DNA of 64,000 nt, from assembly GCA_003278095.1 (NCBI GenBank), contig QCHB01000007.1, positions 1-64,000 on the forward strand, read 5' to 3'. Position 1 is the first letter of the stretch, and each line of letters starts with the position of its first letter. This document shows, in pieces, positions 18,541 through 27,818 of this stretch. The translations under genes and the position numbers were made by a program. This DNA comes from SAR116 cluster bacterium AG-390-L20 (GTDB taxonomy: Bacteria; Pseudomonadota; Alphaproteobacteria; Puniceispirillales; Marisalimonadaceae). Under the pieces are notes generated by a model, which was given only the letters and a program-made list of their open reading frames with translations, searched no databases and was not told where the DNA came from.

Positions 18541-19350
18541 TTATTGATCCAATTTTTCAATACTTAACTCTAAATTTTGATTTTCAACGAATACACCATT
18601 AATAACACCTCTAACTGGAGCAATGTTGTTATAATCAAAACCTTTTGCTATAACAACGTAACTATCATCAGGAGAAACTCCGTTGGATATATCAAAACCT
18701 ATCCATCCTAAATCTTCAACAAAGACCTCAGCCCAGGCGTGCATAGCAAGATTTTGATTTTTGTTTTTTGGTAGAAAAAAACCACTTACATACCTGCATG
18801 GCAAGTTATTTAGTCGAAGGATAGATAAAAATATGTGAGTATGATCTTGACAAACTCCTACTTTATTTCTGAATGCTTCTTCAGCATTGGTTTTATAATC
18901 AGTTTTTCCACTTTTATATTTGATACTAGTTTTAATTTTATTAGATAAAGTATGAAGATTTTTAATTAGATCACTGAAATCTAAAGGATTTTTTTTATAA
19001 AAGCTAAATATATTATTACCTGGCTTCGTAAGTTTAGTGTCAGATGTATAACACCAAAGTGGTAAGTCTTGTTTAGATGTTTTAGTAATTCCACTAGTGT
19101 TTTTAGTTTCAATCTCTCCAACAACATCATATTTAATTTTTGTAGAATTACTTTCTATGCTCACTAAATCGACTAAGTTACCAAAATGATCAGATGAACT
19201 AAGTTCCTTTTTACCTCCTTCAATACTAATATCCCAAAATCTAATTATTTGATTGTCGTCATTTTGTGGAGTTAGTATTAATTTGTTATAGCCAAAATTA
19301 ACTATACCATTAATATGATAATTTATTTTTTGCTGAATTTTTAAAATCAT
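18541..19350 (-). CDS. Transglutaminase-like cysteine protease of Anbu operon
   Basis: The 269 aa protein has an N-terminal beta-rich domain (about 1-130, KINYHINGIVNFGYNKLIL...) and a C-terminal transglutaminase core with Cys in KVGVCQDHTHIFLSILR, His in LAMHAWAEVFVEDLGW and Asp in IGFDISNGVSPDD. The family performs peptide or isopeptide cleavage or transfer. It has no signal peptide, so it is probably cytoplasmic like its partners. It lies 12 bp upstream of Anbu and 5 bp downstream of the alpha-E gene, so it is co-transcribed and may act on the same peptide-like product. Confidence 0.92.
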   Translation of the reverse strand: MILKIQQKINYHINGIVNFGYNKLILTPQNDDNQIIRFWDISIEGGKKELSSSDHFGNLVDLVSIESNSTKIKYDVVGEIETKNTSGITKTSKQDLPLWCYTSDTKLTKPGNNIFSFYKKNPLDFSDLIKNLHTLSNKIKTSIKYKSGKTDYKTNAEEAFRNKVGVCQDHTHIFLSILRLNNLPCRYVSGFFLPKNKNQNLAMHAWAEVFVEDLGWIGFDISNGVSPDDSYVVIAKGFDYNNIAPVRGVINGVFVENQNLELSIEKLDQ

Positions 19351-19355
19351 AATTT

Positions 19356-20282
19356 TTAATGAAAATTAAATTCATCCTCTATTTCATTAGCTAATTTCAT
19401 ATTTAATTCTATTAGATCATTCAAAAATGAATAATTATTAGAAAACATTTTTCTTGATTTTATTTTTTTATAAATATTCTGGGCTGTTTTATAGCATTTG
19501 CTCTTATAAATATTCCTACTAAGTATGATTTTTATACAACTTATAGTTTCTTGAATAGAAAACATTAATGATCTTGGCATATCTTTATCCGATATTAGAA
19601 AATTTGATACTTTTTTAGAGTTTATTGTATTTTGATTTTTCCACATAAAGGATCTATATGACGAAATAGATCTTAAAATCATTTCTAATTGAAAATTATT
19701 GTAATTTTCCAATCCATATAACTTTTCTTCAACGAGTAAATATTGTCTTGTATTCAATATTCTTGCAGTATTATTAAATTTTTCGATATATGTGCCTAAA
19801 CTACAAAAACTCAAGATTTCGTCTTTCAACATAGTTTTCTGTAAAAAACCATAAATAAGGGCAATTTTTTCTCTAATATTTTTTATAATGGTTTGAACTT
19901 TGTTTTCAGTCACATTTTTTTTAGTCTGTTCCTTTAAGTATAGCCAGCAAGTATTGATCGACTCCCAAACTTCAAGAGTAATAGCAACTCTAGACCTTCT
20001 TGCATTTTCTCTTGCTTTTGAAATTAACAGATAAATATTATTAGAGTTTTTTTCATCTTTAAACATAAAGTTTATAATTTTTAGACTGTCTAGTTGTGTA
20101 TTATTTTTTGCAAAAAATTGCCTAATTGAACTGGTTTTAAGAATCGCATCCCATTCGTTTTTTAAATTTTTTGAAGAAATGAGATGGAGTTGAAAACCAC
20201 TTTCTATCAAACAAAGAATATTCTCAGCCCTTTCAATATACCTAAACATCCAAAACAAGGAATCTGCGGTACTACCTAACAT
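19356..20282 (-). CDS. Alpha-E domain protein of Anbu operon
   Basis: The 308 aa, mostly helical protein starts MLGSTADSLFWMFRYIERAENILCLIE, the signature of the alpha-E (DUF403) family, with further conserved features such as NARRSRVAITLEVWESIN. The family is nearly always next to a circularly permuted ATP-grasp, and its molecular role is unknown; a scaffold or partner for the ligase has been proposed from context. Its ATG overlaps the ATP-grasp stop by one base (TAATG), indicating coupling. Confidence 0.92.
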   Translation of the reverse strand: MLGSTADSLFWMFRYIERAENILCLIESGFQLHLISSKNLKNEWDAILKTSSIRQFFAKNNTQLDSLKIINFMFKDEKNSNNIYLLISKARENARRSRVAITLEVWESINTCWLYLKEQTKKNVTENKVQTIIKNIREKIALIYGFLQKTMLKDEILSFCSLGTYIEKFNNTARILNTRQYLLVEEKLYGLENYNNFQLEMILRSISSYRSFMWKNQNTINSKKVSNFLISDKDMPRSLMFSIQETISCIKIILSRNIYKSKCYKTAQNIYKKIKSRKMFSNNYSFLNDLIELNMKLANEIEDEFNFH

Positions 20283-21709
20283 TATTCACCTAATATCCAA
20301 GTATCTTTAGTACCACCACCTTGGCTGGAATTAACTACTAAAGAATTTTTTTTTAATGCTACTCTTGTAAGACCTCCATTTGTTACAGACACACCATCGT
20401 TTGATAATAAAGCAAATGGTCTCAAATCAACATGTCTCGGGGATAAGCCTTTTTTTGTAAAGATTGGGCAGGTAGACAAAGAAAGCGTTGGTTGAGCAAT
20501 ATAATTATTTGGATTTTTTAAAATTTTATTTTTAAATTCAGAAATTTCACTTTTATTGGATAACGGACCAATCAACATACCATATCCACCAGATCCATGT
20601 ACCTCTTTTACGACTAAATCACCTATAAAATCTAATACGTATTTTAAATCATTTTGATCACTGCATTTAAAAGTTTTCACATTTTTTAATATAGCTTTTT
20701 CACCAAGGTAAAAATTTATAATTTCTGGAATATAAGAATATATAGCTTTATCGTCAGCTATTCCAGTTCCTGGTGCATTTGCTATTGTGATATTTTTGTT
20801 TCTATAGACTTCCATTAAACCAGGCACACCTAGAAAACTATCTTCCTTGAATGTTAGAGGATCTAAATATTCGTCATCAACTCTTCTGTATAAAATGTCA
20901 ATTTTTTCCCAGCCTCTAATAGTTTTCATTTTTAAAAATTTATCAAGAACTCTTAAATCTTTGCCTTCAACTAATTCTGCACCTAATTGATCAGCTAAAA
21001 AGGCGTGCTCAAAAAAAGCAGAATTATGAACTCCTGGTGTAAGAATAGCTATATTAGGTTCTTTGTTTCGATTTAAAGGTGAACAATTTTTTAAAATTTT
21101 GGATAATTTATTAGGGTAATCTCTATTATCAGTTACAGCGTATTTAGAAAATAAATCAGGAAACAATTTCATCATAGTATCTCTATTTTCAATCATATAA
21201 GAAACACCTGAGGGAACTCTCACATTATCTTCTAAAACATAAAAATTATTTTTCTCCGTTTTTATTAAGTCAATTCCAGATATATGATTATATATTTTAT
21301 TAGGAGGAGTAAGACCCATCATTTCAGGAAAAAATGCAGAATTATTTTTTAATAAACTTATGGGTATTATACCTGAATTGATAATTTCTTGATTTGAATA
21401 TATATCATTAAGAAACAAGTTAATAGCAACAACTCTTTGAGTTATGCCCTTAACAATTTTTTCCCATTCTCTTCTATTTATTATTCTAGGTACAATATCG
21501 AATGGTATGAGATTTTCGTCATCATTGTTCTCAGAATAAACTTTAAATGTAATTCCAGTATCTTTAAAAAATTTAAAAGCTTCTGATTTTTTTTTTGTTA
21601 AATTAGAAAAGTCTTGATTGTTAAACCAATTATAATATTTTTTATAATTTGTTCTAACTGAGTCATCGCTAATAAAAGCTTCATCGATATTTCTAATCTT
21701 GTAGACCAT
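20282..21709 (-). CDS. Circularly permuted type 2 ATP-grasp protein of Anbu operon
   Basis: The 475 aa protein belongs to the circularly permuted ATP-grasp (DUF404/DUF407) family predicted to form peptide-type amide bonds. Family segments include FPEMMGLTPPNKIYNHISGIDLI, VLEDNVRVPSGVSYMIENR, DILYRRVDDEYLDPL, VKEVHGSGGYGMLIGP and the C-terminal GGLTRVALKKNSLVVNSSQGGGTKDTW. It is the first gene of the operon and is divergent from the Kef-type antiporter over a 210 bp AT-rich spacer. Ligase activity is predicted for the family and the acceptor is unknown. Confidence 0.93.
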   Translation of the reverse strand: MVYKIRNIDEAFISDDSVRTNYKKYYNWFNNQDFSNLTKKKSEAFKFFKDTGITFKVYSENNDDENLIPFDIVPRIINRREWEKIVKGITQRVVAINLFLNDIYSNQEIINSGIIPISLLKNNSAFFPEMMGLTPPNKIYNHISGIDLIKTEKNNFYVLEDNVRVPSGVSYMIENRDTMMKLFPDLFSKYAVTDNRDYPNKLSKILKNCSPLNRNKEPNIAILTPGVHNSAFFEHAFLADQLGAELVEGKDLRVLDKFLKMKTIRGWEKIDILYRRVDDEYLDPLTFKEDSFLGVPGLMEVYRNKNITIANAPGTGIADDKAIYSYIPEIINFYLGEKAILKNVKTFKCSDQNDLKYVLDFIGDLVVKEVHGSGGYGMLIGPLSNKSEISEFKNKILKNPNNYIAQPTLSLSTCPIFTKKGLSPRHVDLRPFALLSNDGVSVTNGGLTRVALKKNSLVVNSSQGGGTKDTWILGE

Positions 21710-21876
21710 GAAAATAGTCTTTATAATAAATATTTTAAATAGATAATTATTAAATTTAACTAATTATTATAATAAATTAAAAATTTGTAAATATCACATA
21801 CAATCGTAATTTTTAAAATAATGCCCAATAATTAATCTCAAATTTATCTTTATGATAAAATAATTATCTAATTTTT

Positions 21877-21885
21877 TGTTATGAT
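21877..21885 (+). promoter_or_regulatory. Possible extended -10 promoter of antiporter gene
   Basis: TGTTATGAT (TG-n-TATGAT) lies 35 bp upstream of the ATG at 21920 within the 210 bp divergent spacer. It resembles the extended -10 seen for tRNA-Glu. The surrounding sequence is very AT-rich, so the call is tentative. Confidence 0.35.
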
Positions 21886-21919
21886 TTAATTATTTTTAAC
21901 AGTTTTATATATAAATATT

Positions 21920-23464
21920 ATGGAAATGTTTTTATTTTGGATGGGTGGCGCATTAATTTGCGGACAAGTTTTTAAAATTTTATCTTTACCAATTTTAATT
22001 GGTTTTATCTTCTCTGGTTTTTTATTCAAATATTTTAATTTTGCAGATTTTAATGGTTTACTTGATTTTCCTTCAAAAATTGGCGTTGAGTTACTATTGT
22101 TTTCTATTGGCCTCAAGGTTAAACCTTCGGCTTTTTTAAATTTTACCTTTTTAAAAGTCTTTTTTATTCACGCGGCAGTAGTAAGTTTTGTTTATTTCTT
22201 TTTAATTAACTTAAATGTTAACTTAGAAGTTAAGGTTTTGTTATGTATAGCTTTAACTTTTTCAAGTACAATTATCGCATCTAAATCATTAGAAGATAGA
22301 CAAGAAATGAATTCATTTCATGGTAGAATTTCTATCTTAATACTTATATTTCAAGATATTTTAGCATTAACTTTATTACTATACACTAGTAGTAATAATT
22401 TATCATTTAATACACTATACTTATTTTTTATTCCTTTAATTATCCCTATTTTAAAAAAGTTTTTAATTAAATTAGAAACAAGTGAGGAATTAGAATTATT
22501 AGCTTCAGTATTAATTGCGTTATTATTAGGAGGTTATCTTTTTGAAAAATTAGGTTTAACTGGTGAAATAGGAGCCCTTATTTTAGGGATGTTACTCTCT
22601 AATTATAAAAGGTCACAAAATTTAGCTGAAAAAATCTGGAGTTTAAGAGAGATTTTATTATTGGCTTTTTTTATTTCACTGGGAATGAAGTTGAATTTAA
22701 GCTTTGAAATTGTTTCAGGGTCATTAATAATAATAATGTTTCTAATTATTAAATTAGTTGTGCTTTTTTTCTTATTAATTTTTGTAAATTTAAGAGCTTA
22801 CTCTTCCTTCTTAATTTCAATTTCACTTTTAACATATTCTGAATTTTCTTTAATTTTGTTAGCACACTGGCTTAAAATTGGAATAGTTGATGATAGTTTA
22901 TTTGCAGTTTTAGTTTGTTCTGTCAGTCTAAGTTTTATCATTGGGTCTATTTTAAATAAATATATTCATGAGATTTATGTGATCTTAGAAAAATATTTAG
23001 TGAAGTTTGAAAGAGAAAAACATCATCCTGACGAACAACCGCACACTTGTGGTGAAGCTCAAGTTATGATTGTTGGTATGGGCCGTATTGGTAATGCAAT
23101 ATTTGAAAATTTATCTAAAAATAACATTAAAGTGGTTGGTTTTGATGCTAATACTGACCTTTCACTAGACCTTTTGAAACAAGGAAAAAGAGTATCCTTT
23201 GCAGATGCCGAGGACCCAGGTTTTTGGTCTAAATTAAGGTTTGGTAAATTAACAACTATTATCCTTGCTTTACCTGAATTTCACGCTCAAAATTGGTCGG
23301 TAAAACAGGCTAGAAGATATGGTTTTAAAGGAAGAATAATAGTGCCTACAAGATCTCAGGGTAATCCAGATTTATTAAAATCCTCTGGCGCAGACGAAAT
23401 TTATGATGCATATGATGCGGCTGGTATTGGAGTAACTGAATCTTTTCTGAGACATAATGAATAA
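21920..23464 (+). CDS. Kef-type monovalent cation:proton antiporter (CPA2) with TrkA-N domain
   Basis: The 514 aa protein has about 12 hydrophobic segments over residues 1-360, including FALTFSSTIIASKSLEDR-type and GLTGEIGALILGMLLS CPA2 features. A cytoplasmic Rossmann (RCK/TrkA-N) domain follows from about 375 (VMIVGMGRIGNAIFENL..VVGFDAN). It probably exchanges K+ or Na+ for H+ at the inner membrane under nucleotide control. The ion cannot be read from sequence. If it carries Na+, it would fit the sodium economy implied by the nqr operon at 40196. Confidence 0.88.
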   Translation: MEMFLFWMGGALICGQVFKILSLPILIGFIFSGFLFKYFNFADFNGLLDFPSKIGVELLLFSIGLKVKPSAFLNFTFLKVFFIHAAVVSFVYFFLINLNVNLEVKVLLCIALTFSSTIIASKSLEDRQEMNSFHGRISILILIFQDILALTLLLYTSSNNLSFNTLYLFFIPLIIPILKKFLIKLETSEELELLASVLIALLLGGYLFEKLGLTGEIGALILGMLLSNYKRSQNLAEKIWSLREILLLAFFISLGMKLNLSFEIVSGSLIIIMFLIIKLVVLFFLLIFVNLRAYSSFLISISLLTYSEFSLILLAHWLKIGIVDDSLFAVLVCSVSLSFIIGSILNKYIHEIYVILEKYLVKFEREKHHPDEQPHTCGEAQVMIVGMGRIGNAIFENLSKNNIKVVGFDANTDLSLDLLKQGKRVSFADAEDPGFWSKLRFGKLTTIILALPEFHAQNWSVKQARRYGFKGRIIVPTRSQGNPDLLKSSGADEIYDAYDAAGIGVTESFLRHNE

Positions 23465-23508
23465 ATTTTTGCTACAATTTTATCTATTTCCCATTCAAGG
23501 ACAAACCC

Positions 23509-23937
23509 ATGAAAAATGAATTACCAACAGAAACTATTACTATTGATAATATTGAAAGAATATATGATTTCGTTTTTGCTCCCTACGTAAAACAACTTAA
23601 ATTATCTTTTTTGAAAATAGAAGAGGGAAGGGTAGTAGCTAGGTTAGAAAACTCAAAAGAATATCAGTTTGTCACTGGTGCTCTCTCTGGACAGGTGATA
23701 ATGTCTGTTATTGATACAACAATGTCAATTGCCATGAACACATCCTTAAAATCACAGAGAGGCACACTTTCACAAAATAATAACTTTATACGTCCTGCAT
23801 TTGGAGATTATTTTATTATTGAAAGTGTGGTTCAAAGATTTGGGAGTACTATCGCAATTGGAGAAACAAAAGTATATTCTGAAAATAATAAAAATGATAT
23901 TTTATGTCATGCCACCTCAACATTTCCGCTTAAGTAA
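23509..23937 (+). CDS. PaaI-like hot-dog thioesterase
   Basis: The 142 aa hot-dog-fold protein has the thioesterase-type segment FVTGALSGQVIMSVIDTTMSIAMNTSL (with Asp in the place of the usual catalytic acid) and a C-terminal strand pattern IAIGETKVYSENNKNDILCHATSTF. It is likely to hydrolyse an acyl- or aroyl-CoA. Substrate unknown. It lies 44 bp after the antiporter and 30 bp before the oxidoreductase. Confidence 0.82.
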   Translation: MKNELPTETITIDNIERIYDFVFAPYVKQLKLSFLKIEEGRVVARLENSKEYQFVTGALSGQVIMSVIDTTMSIAMNTSLKSQRGTLSQNNNFIRPAFGDYFIIESVVQRFGSTIAIGETKVYSENNKNDILCHATSTFPLK

Positions 23938-23967
23938 CTCTAATATCTATATTAATAAGGAATGAAA

Positions 23968-24927
23968 ATGATAACTAGTGTAGCCATTATTGGTTTGGGT
24001 ATAATGGGTACTCGTATGATGAAGCATATGAGGTTGCACAAAAAATTTAGCCCAGATTATTTATGGGATCCTAGCCCAATTGCTTGTGAAAATGCGATAA
24101 AACTAGATTGTAAATCTAAAATTATGAAAAGTGCTAATGAGGCGATTGAAAAAGCAGACTTAGTTTATTTAGCATGTCCACCAACTGTAAGGGAAGTATA
24201 TGCTATTAAAACTGTTGAAATGGGAAAAGCTCTTTTTTTAGAAAAACCATTTGGCATAAACATTCAAGAAAGTAGAAATTTTATTAAAAAACTTCAAAAT
24301 TATGATGTTCCCATGGCTGTGAATTTTACTCAAGCATCAGGAGTTGCTTTAGCTGATATATTAAAAAACAAAAATAATGATGAAATGGGAGAAATGTTAG
24401 GTGTTGACATAATAGTTACATATTCATCTTGGCCTCGCCAGTGGCAAAAAGAAGCAGATTGGCTTAGGTTTAAAAAAGAGGGCGGTATGACAAGAGAGGT
24501 AATATCTCATTTTATATTTTTCACTGAACGTGTTTTAGGTCCTCTTAAACTAATTTGGGCTAATACTTCATATCCTAAAAATCAAGAATTATGTGAAACT
24601 TCTGTTCTTGCAAAATTAGAAAATGAAAATGGTTTGCCCGTTAATATTTTTGCAAGTGTCGGTGGCATGCAACCAGACCGACAGGAACTTACAATCAAAG
24701 GGTCTAAAAATAGTAGAAAAGTATCTGAGTTCTACAAAGAATCAGTATCTAGTGGTAACAAATTTATTTCTCTTAGAGAAGAGCCTAAAGATCCAAGGGC
24801 GATAAGCTTAAAAGCGCAACTTGACAACTTAGTTCTTAAAATTAACAATAAACCTAATAGTTTAGCAACGATTGATGAGGCTTTTAGAGTGCAGATACTT
24901 GTAGAAGGAATATTATCAAAAACATAA
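23968..24927 (+). CDS. Gfo/Idh/MocA family oxidoreductase
   Basis: An NAD(P)-dependent dehydrogenase with an N-terminal Rossmann fold (VAIIGLGIMGTRMMKHMRL) and the family motif LFLEKPFGINIQESR, followed by the beta-sheet C-terminal domain (GGMTREVISHFIFFTERVLGPL). Such enzymes oxidise sugars, inositols or related polyols; the substrate is unknown. The ATG at 23968 is preferred over that at 23962, because TAAGGA lies 6 bp upstream of the former and touches the latter. About 319 aa, slightly short for the family. Confidence 0.85.
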   Translation: MITSVAIIGLGIMGTRMMKHMRLHKKFSPDYLWDPSPIACENAIKLDCKSKIMKSANEAIEKADLVYLACPPTVREVYAIKTVEMGKALFLEKPFGINIQESRNFIKKLQNYDVPMAVNFTQASGVALADILKNKNNDEMGEMLGVDIIVTYSSWPRQWQKEADWLRFKKEGGMTREVISHFIFFTERVLGPLKLIWANTSYPKNQELCETSVLAKLENENGLPVNIFASVGGMQPDRQELTIKGSKNSRKVSEFYKESVSSGNKFISLREEPKDPRAISLKAQLDNLVLKINNKPNSLATIDEAFRVQILVEGILSKT

Positions 24928-24935
24928 GAGAATTA

Positions 24936-25928
24936 TTAATTAGGCAAACTGTTTATCCATTTCACCATTTTTTTTCGGGCAATGTTTGTTTGTCCTGGTG
25001 ATAAAATGTCACCTGCAATTACATGTGAATATTTATCATCAAACTCTGACATTTTTACATTTATAGTTTTCGTATCACCTCCCCAATTTTCAATAAATTC
25101 AACAGTTTTTTTAGGTTCAACAACTTTGTCATCCATTGAAAAATAAAATAAAGCAGGGTTATCTACATTACTAAAGTCTTTATTATTAATTTTTTTGACT
25201 AATCTAGCCATAGGTATAAGAGCCTTTGTCGGATATGATAATGTCCAAAATTTTTTGTCTAATTCGTTTCTAGGTTTTATAGTTCTTGTTTTTCCTATAA
25301 ATAAATGCAACCAATATTCAGAATAAGGCCATGAAATCAAATTGGCTAATTTATGATTTATACCAAAATTAGGTGAAATAAATATATATCCTAATATTGT
25401 TTTTGAAAGATTTTCATTTAATGCTGAAATAGCACTCAATGTGCCACCAGTTGAAGTAGAAATTAAAATTACTTTTTGACCAATTCTACTTCCAATTTCA
25501 ATTGCTTCATGTAGGTCATTAACCCAGTTAGATATAGATGACAAACCCATTGCATCAGGACTTCTTCCGTGACCTGTTAATCTTGTATAAAATATATTTG
25601 CTCTTATATCTTTTCCGATTAAATCAGGAAGGGGACGTACTTCTTCTGATGAAGCAGAGAAACCATGTATATATACAATTGAAATTTTAGTTTTAGTATT
25701 TTTCTTTCTAGACCATATTATTTTTTTTTGAACATTTTTTTTTAGATCAGAAAATTGACTTTCTTTGTTTTTTAAATATTGGTCTAAGTCATTTCCAATC
25801 AAATTGATATCAAAACTACTTTTAAAATTTATATTATCTTTATGCATAGTGAAAATAAGTGTTATAAAAAAAATTAACGCGACTAAGAAAAATTTAAATT
25901 TTTTTTTGATGACTGAAACACCTTTCAA
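24936..25928 (-). CDS. Membrane-anchored alpha/beta hydrolase
   Basis: The 330 aa protein has an N-terminal signal anchor (about residues 8-25, KKFKFFLVALIFFITLIFTM) and an alpha/beta-hydrolase domain: oxyanion region VYIHGFSASSEEV, nucleophile elbow ILISTSTGGTLSA (S-x-S-x-G), acid in FSMDDKVVEP and histidine in KYSHVIAGD. It is likely a periplasm-facing esterase or lipase of unknown substrate. It converges with the oxidoreductase (8 bp apart) and is divergent from the acyl-CoA ligase. Confidence 0.83.
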   Translation of the reverse strand: MKGVSVIKKKFKFFLVALIFFITLIFTMHKDNINFKSSFDINLIGNDLDQYLKNKESQFSDLKKNVQKKIIWSRKKNTKTKISIVYIHGFSASSEEVRPLPDLIGKDIRANIFYTRLTGHGRSPDAMGLSSISNWVNDLHEAIEIGSRIGQKVILISTSTGGTLSAISALNENLSKTILGYIFISPNFGINHKLANLISWPYSEYWLHLFIGKTRTIKPRNELDKKFWTLSYPTKALIPMARLVKKINNKDFSNVDNPALFYFSMDDKVVEPKKTVEFIENWGGDTKTINVKMSEFDDKYSHVIAGDILSPGQTNIARKKMVKWINSLPN

Positions 25929-26047
25929 AATTATAGAATATTCTAATTATAAAAATTAAATAAAACATTTCTATATTAATAAAAACTATTGTTTATTTAA
26001 TTAAAAATATGATTAAAAATAATTTAAAATTATTTAGGTTAATTTAA

Positions 26048-27796
26048 ATGAACACTTTAACAAAACTTTTTTTTGAAAATTCATTGGTGTATCAAAATAA
26101 AACATTATTTGGTTTCAAAAAAGATGGTGAATGGAGCCATATTTCTTGGAACGAAGCTAGTAATCTTGTTCAAGACTTAAGTGTTGGTTTACATGAAATA
26201 GGTGTTAGAAAAAATGATAAGATATCAATTATAGCTGAAAATTCCTATAAATGGTGTGTGGTTGATTTAGCTATAATATCTTTAGGTGCCATTACTGTTC
26301 CTGGTTATACCACAAGCAACGAAGATGAGATATTTTATCTCTTATCTCACTCTGAAGCCTCTGTTGTTTTTTTGAACTCAAAATTATTATCAACTATAGA
26401 AAATATTTTGCCAAAATTAGATAAAATAAAACATATAGTATGCATTGATGAAGTTAAGAGTACAAAATTAAATAAGACTATTAATAGTTTCGATAATCTC
26501 ATTGATAAGGGATCTAAAAGTTTAAGTAAATCTAGCTTCAAAGAAGACACTCTTCATAAAGTCAAAGAAGATGATGTGGTTTCTATTATATATACGTCTG
26601 GCACAAGCAGTAAACCTAAAGGTGTAATGCTTACTCACAAGTCTATTATATCAAATATCTTAGGTGCAAATGAACTTGTTAAAGAACTAGAAGTTAAAGA
26701 CCATAAGTTTTTATCTATAATTCCACTTTCACATGCATATGAACACACTGCTGGCTTTTACCTTCCTATTCTGATTGGAGCAGAAATTTTTTTCAACGAA
26801 AATCGTGATCAAATTGTTAATGATTTACTGAGTGTCAAACCCTCTTTAATGACTGCTGTACCTAGGCTCTATGAGGTACTGCATAAAAAAATAAACAATC
26901 AGTTATCAAATCAAAGTAAGATCACTCAAAAACTGTTTTCTAAAACTATTGAATTAGGAACAAAAAAATTTGAAAAACGTGAATTACTTTTTATAGAAAA
27001 ACTTCAAGATTTTGCTTTAGATAAATTAGTAAGAAAAAAAATTCAAAAAAAATTTGGTGGTAATTTAAAAGCTTTTATTTCAGGTGGAGCTGCCTTAAAT
27101 GAACAGATTGGTTTGTTTTTTCAATCTCTTGGTATTAATATTTTGCAAGGCTATGGACAAACCGAATGCTCACCACTCATATCATGTAATCCAATTAATA
27201 ACATAAAAATCAATTCTGTTGGTCCAGTTATAAAAGGTATTGATATTAAATTATCTAAACAGAATGAGATACTTGTTAAAGGCAATTCTCTCATGAAAGG
27301 ATATTGGAAGGATAAAAAAAACACTAATAATACAATAATAGATGGTTGGCTACATACTGGAGATTTGGGATCGATAGATGAAGATGGATACCTATATATA
27401 TCTGGCCGAATAAATGAGATGATTGTAAACTCAGGTGGAGAAAACATTGCGCCTGTACCAATCGAAAATCTCTTAATGTCTTACGATGAAATTGAACAAG
27501 CTATTGTTTGTGGGCATAATAGACCCTTTCTAATATCTGTACTTATCCCAAGTGAAACATTGTTAAAGGCAAATAGAAGCAATGTTAATAAAATGAAAAC
27601 AGATTTCCAAAATATTATTAACAATGTAAATAAACAGTTATCGCAAAACAAAAAAATTAGAAAATTTATTTTATCAGACAAACTTTTTAGTATAGAGAAT
27701 AGTCAATTAACACCAACTCTTAAAATGAAAAGGCGTGTGATTGAGGCTTTTTATAAAGATGAAATAGAGAGCTTATATAAAAAATCCTATTTTTAA
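26048..27796 (+). CDS. AMP-dependent long-chain acyl-CoA synthetase
   Basis: The 582 aa ANL-superfamily ligase activates a carboxylic acid to acyl-CoA via acyl-AMP. Core motifs are present in order: A3 SIIYTSGTSSKPKGVMLTHKS (about 178), YGQTECSPL (A5), WLHTGDLGSIDEDGYLYISGR (A7/A8) and NSGGENIAPVPIE. Overall layout matches the FAA1/AMP-forming long-chain type rather than short FadD variants. It lies 22 bp upstream of an EamA transporter gene. Confidence 0.9.
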   Translation: MNTLTKLFFENSLVYQNKTLFGFKKDGEWSHISWNEASNLVQDLSVGLHEIGVRKNDKISIIAENSYKWCVVDLAIISLGAITVPGYTTSNEDEIFYLLSHSEASVVFLNSKLLSTIENILPKLDKIKHIVCIDEVKSTKLNKTINSFDNLIDKGSKSLSKSSFKEDTLHKVKEDDVVSIIYTSGTSSKPKGVMLTHKSIISNILGANELVKELEVKDHKFLSIIPLSHAYEHTAGFYLPILIGAEIFFNENRDQIVNDLLSVKPSLMTAVPRLYEVLHKKINNQLSNQSKITQKLFSKTIELGTKKFEKRELLFIEKLQDFALDKLVRKKIQKKFGGNLKAFISGGAALNEQIGLFFQSLGINILQGYGQTECSPLISCNPINNIKINSVGPVIKGIDIKLSKQNEILVKGNSLMKGYWKDKKNTNNTIIDGWLHTGDLGSIDEDGYLYISGRINEMIVNSGGENIAPVPIENLLMSYDEIEQAIVCGHNRPFLISVLIPSETLLKANRSNVNKMKTDFQNIINNVNKQLSQNKKIRKFILSDKLFSIENSQLTPTLKMKRRVIEAFYKDEIESLYKKSYF

Positions 27797-27818
27797 GGTT
27801 TGATATGGTTTTAAGGTA

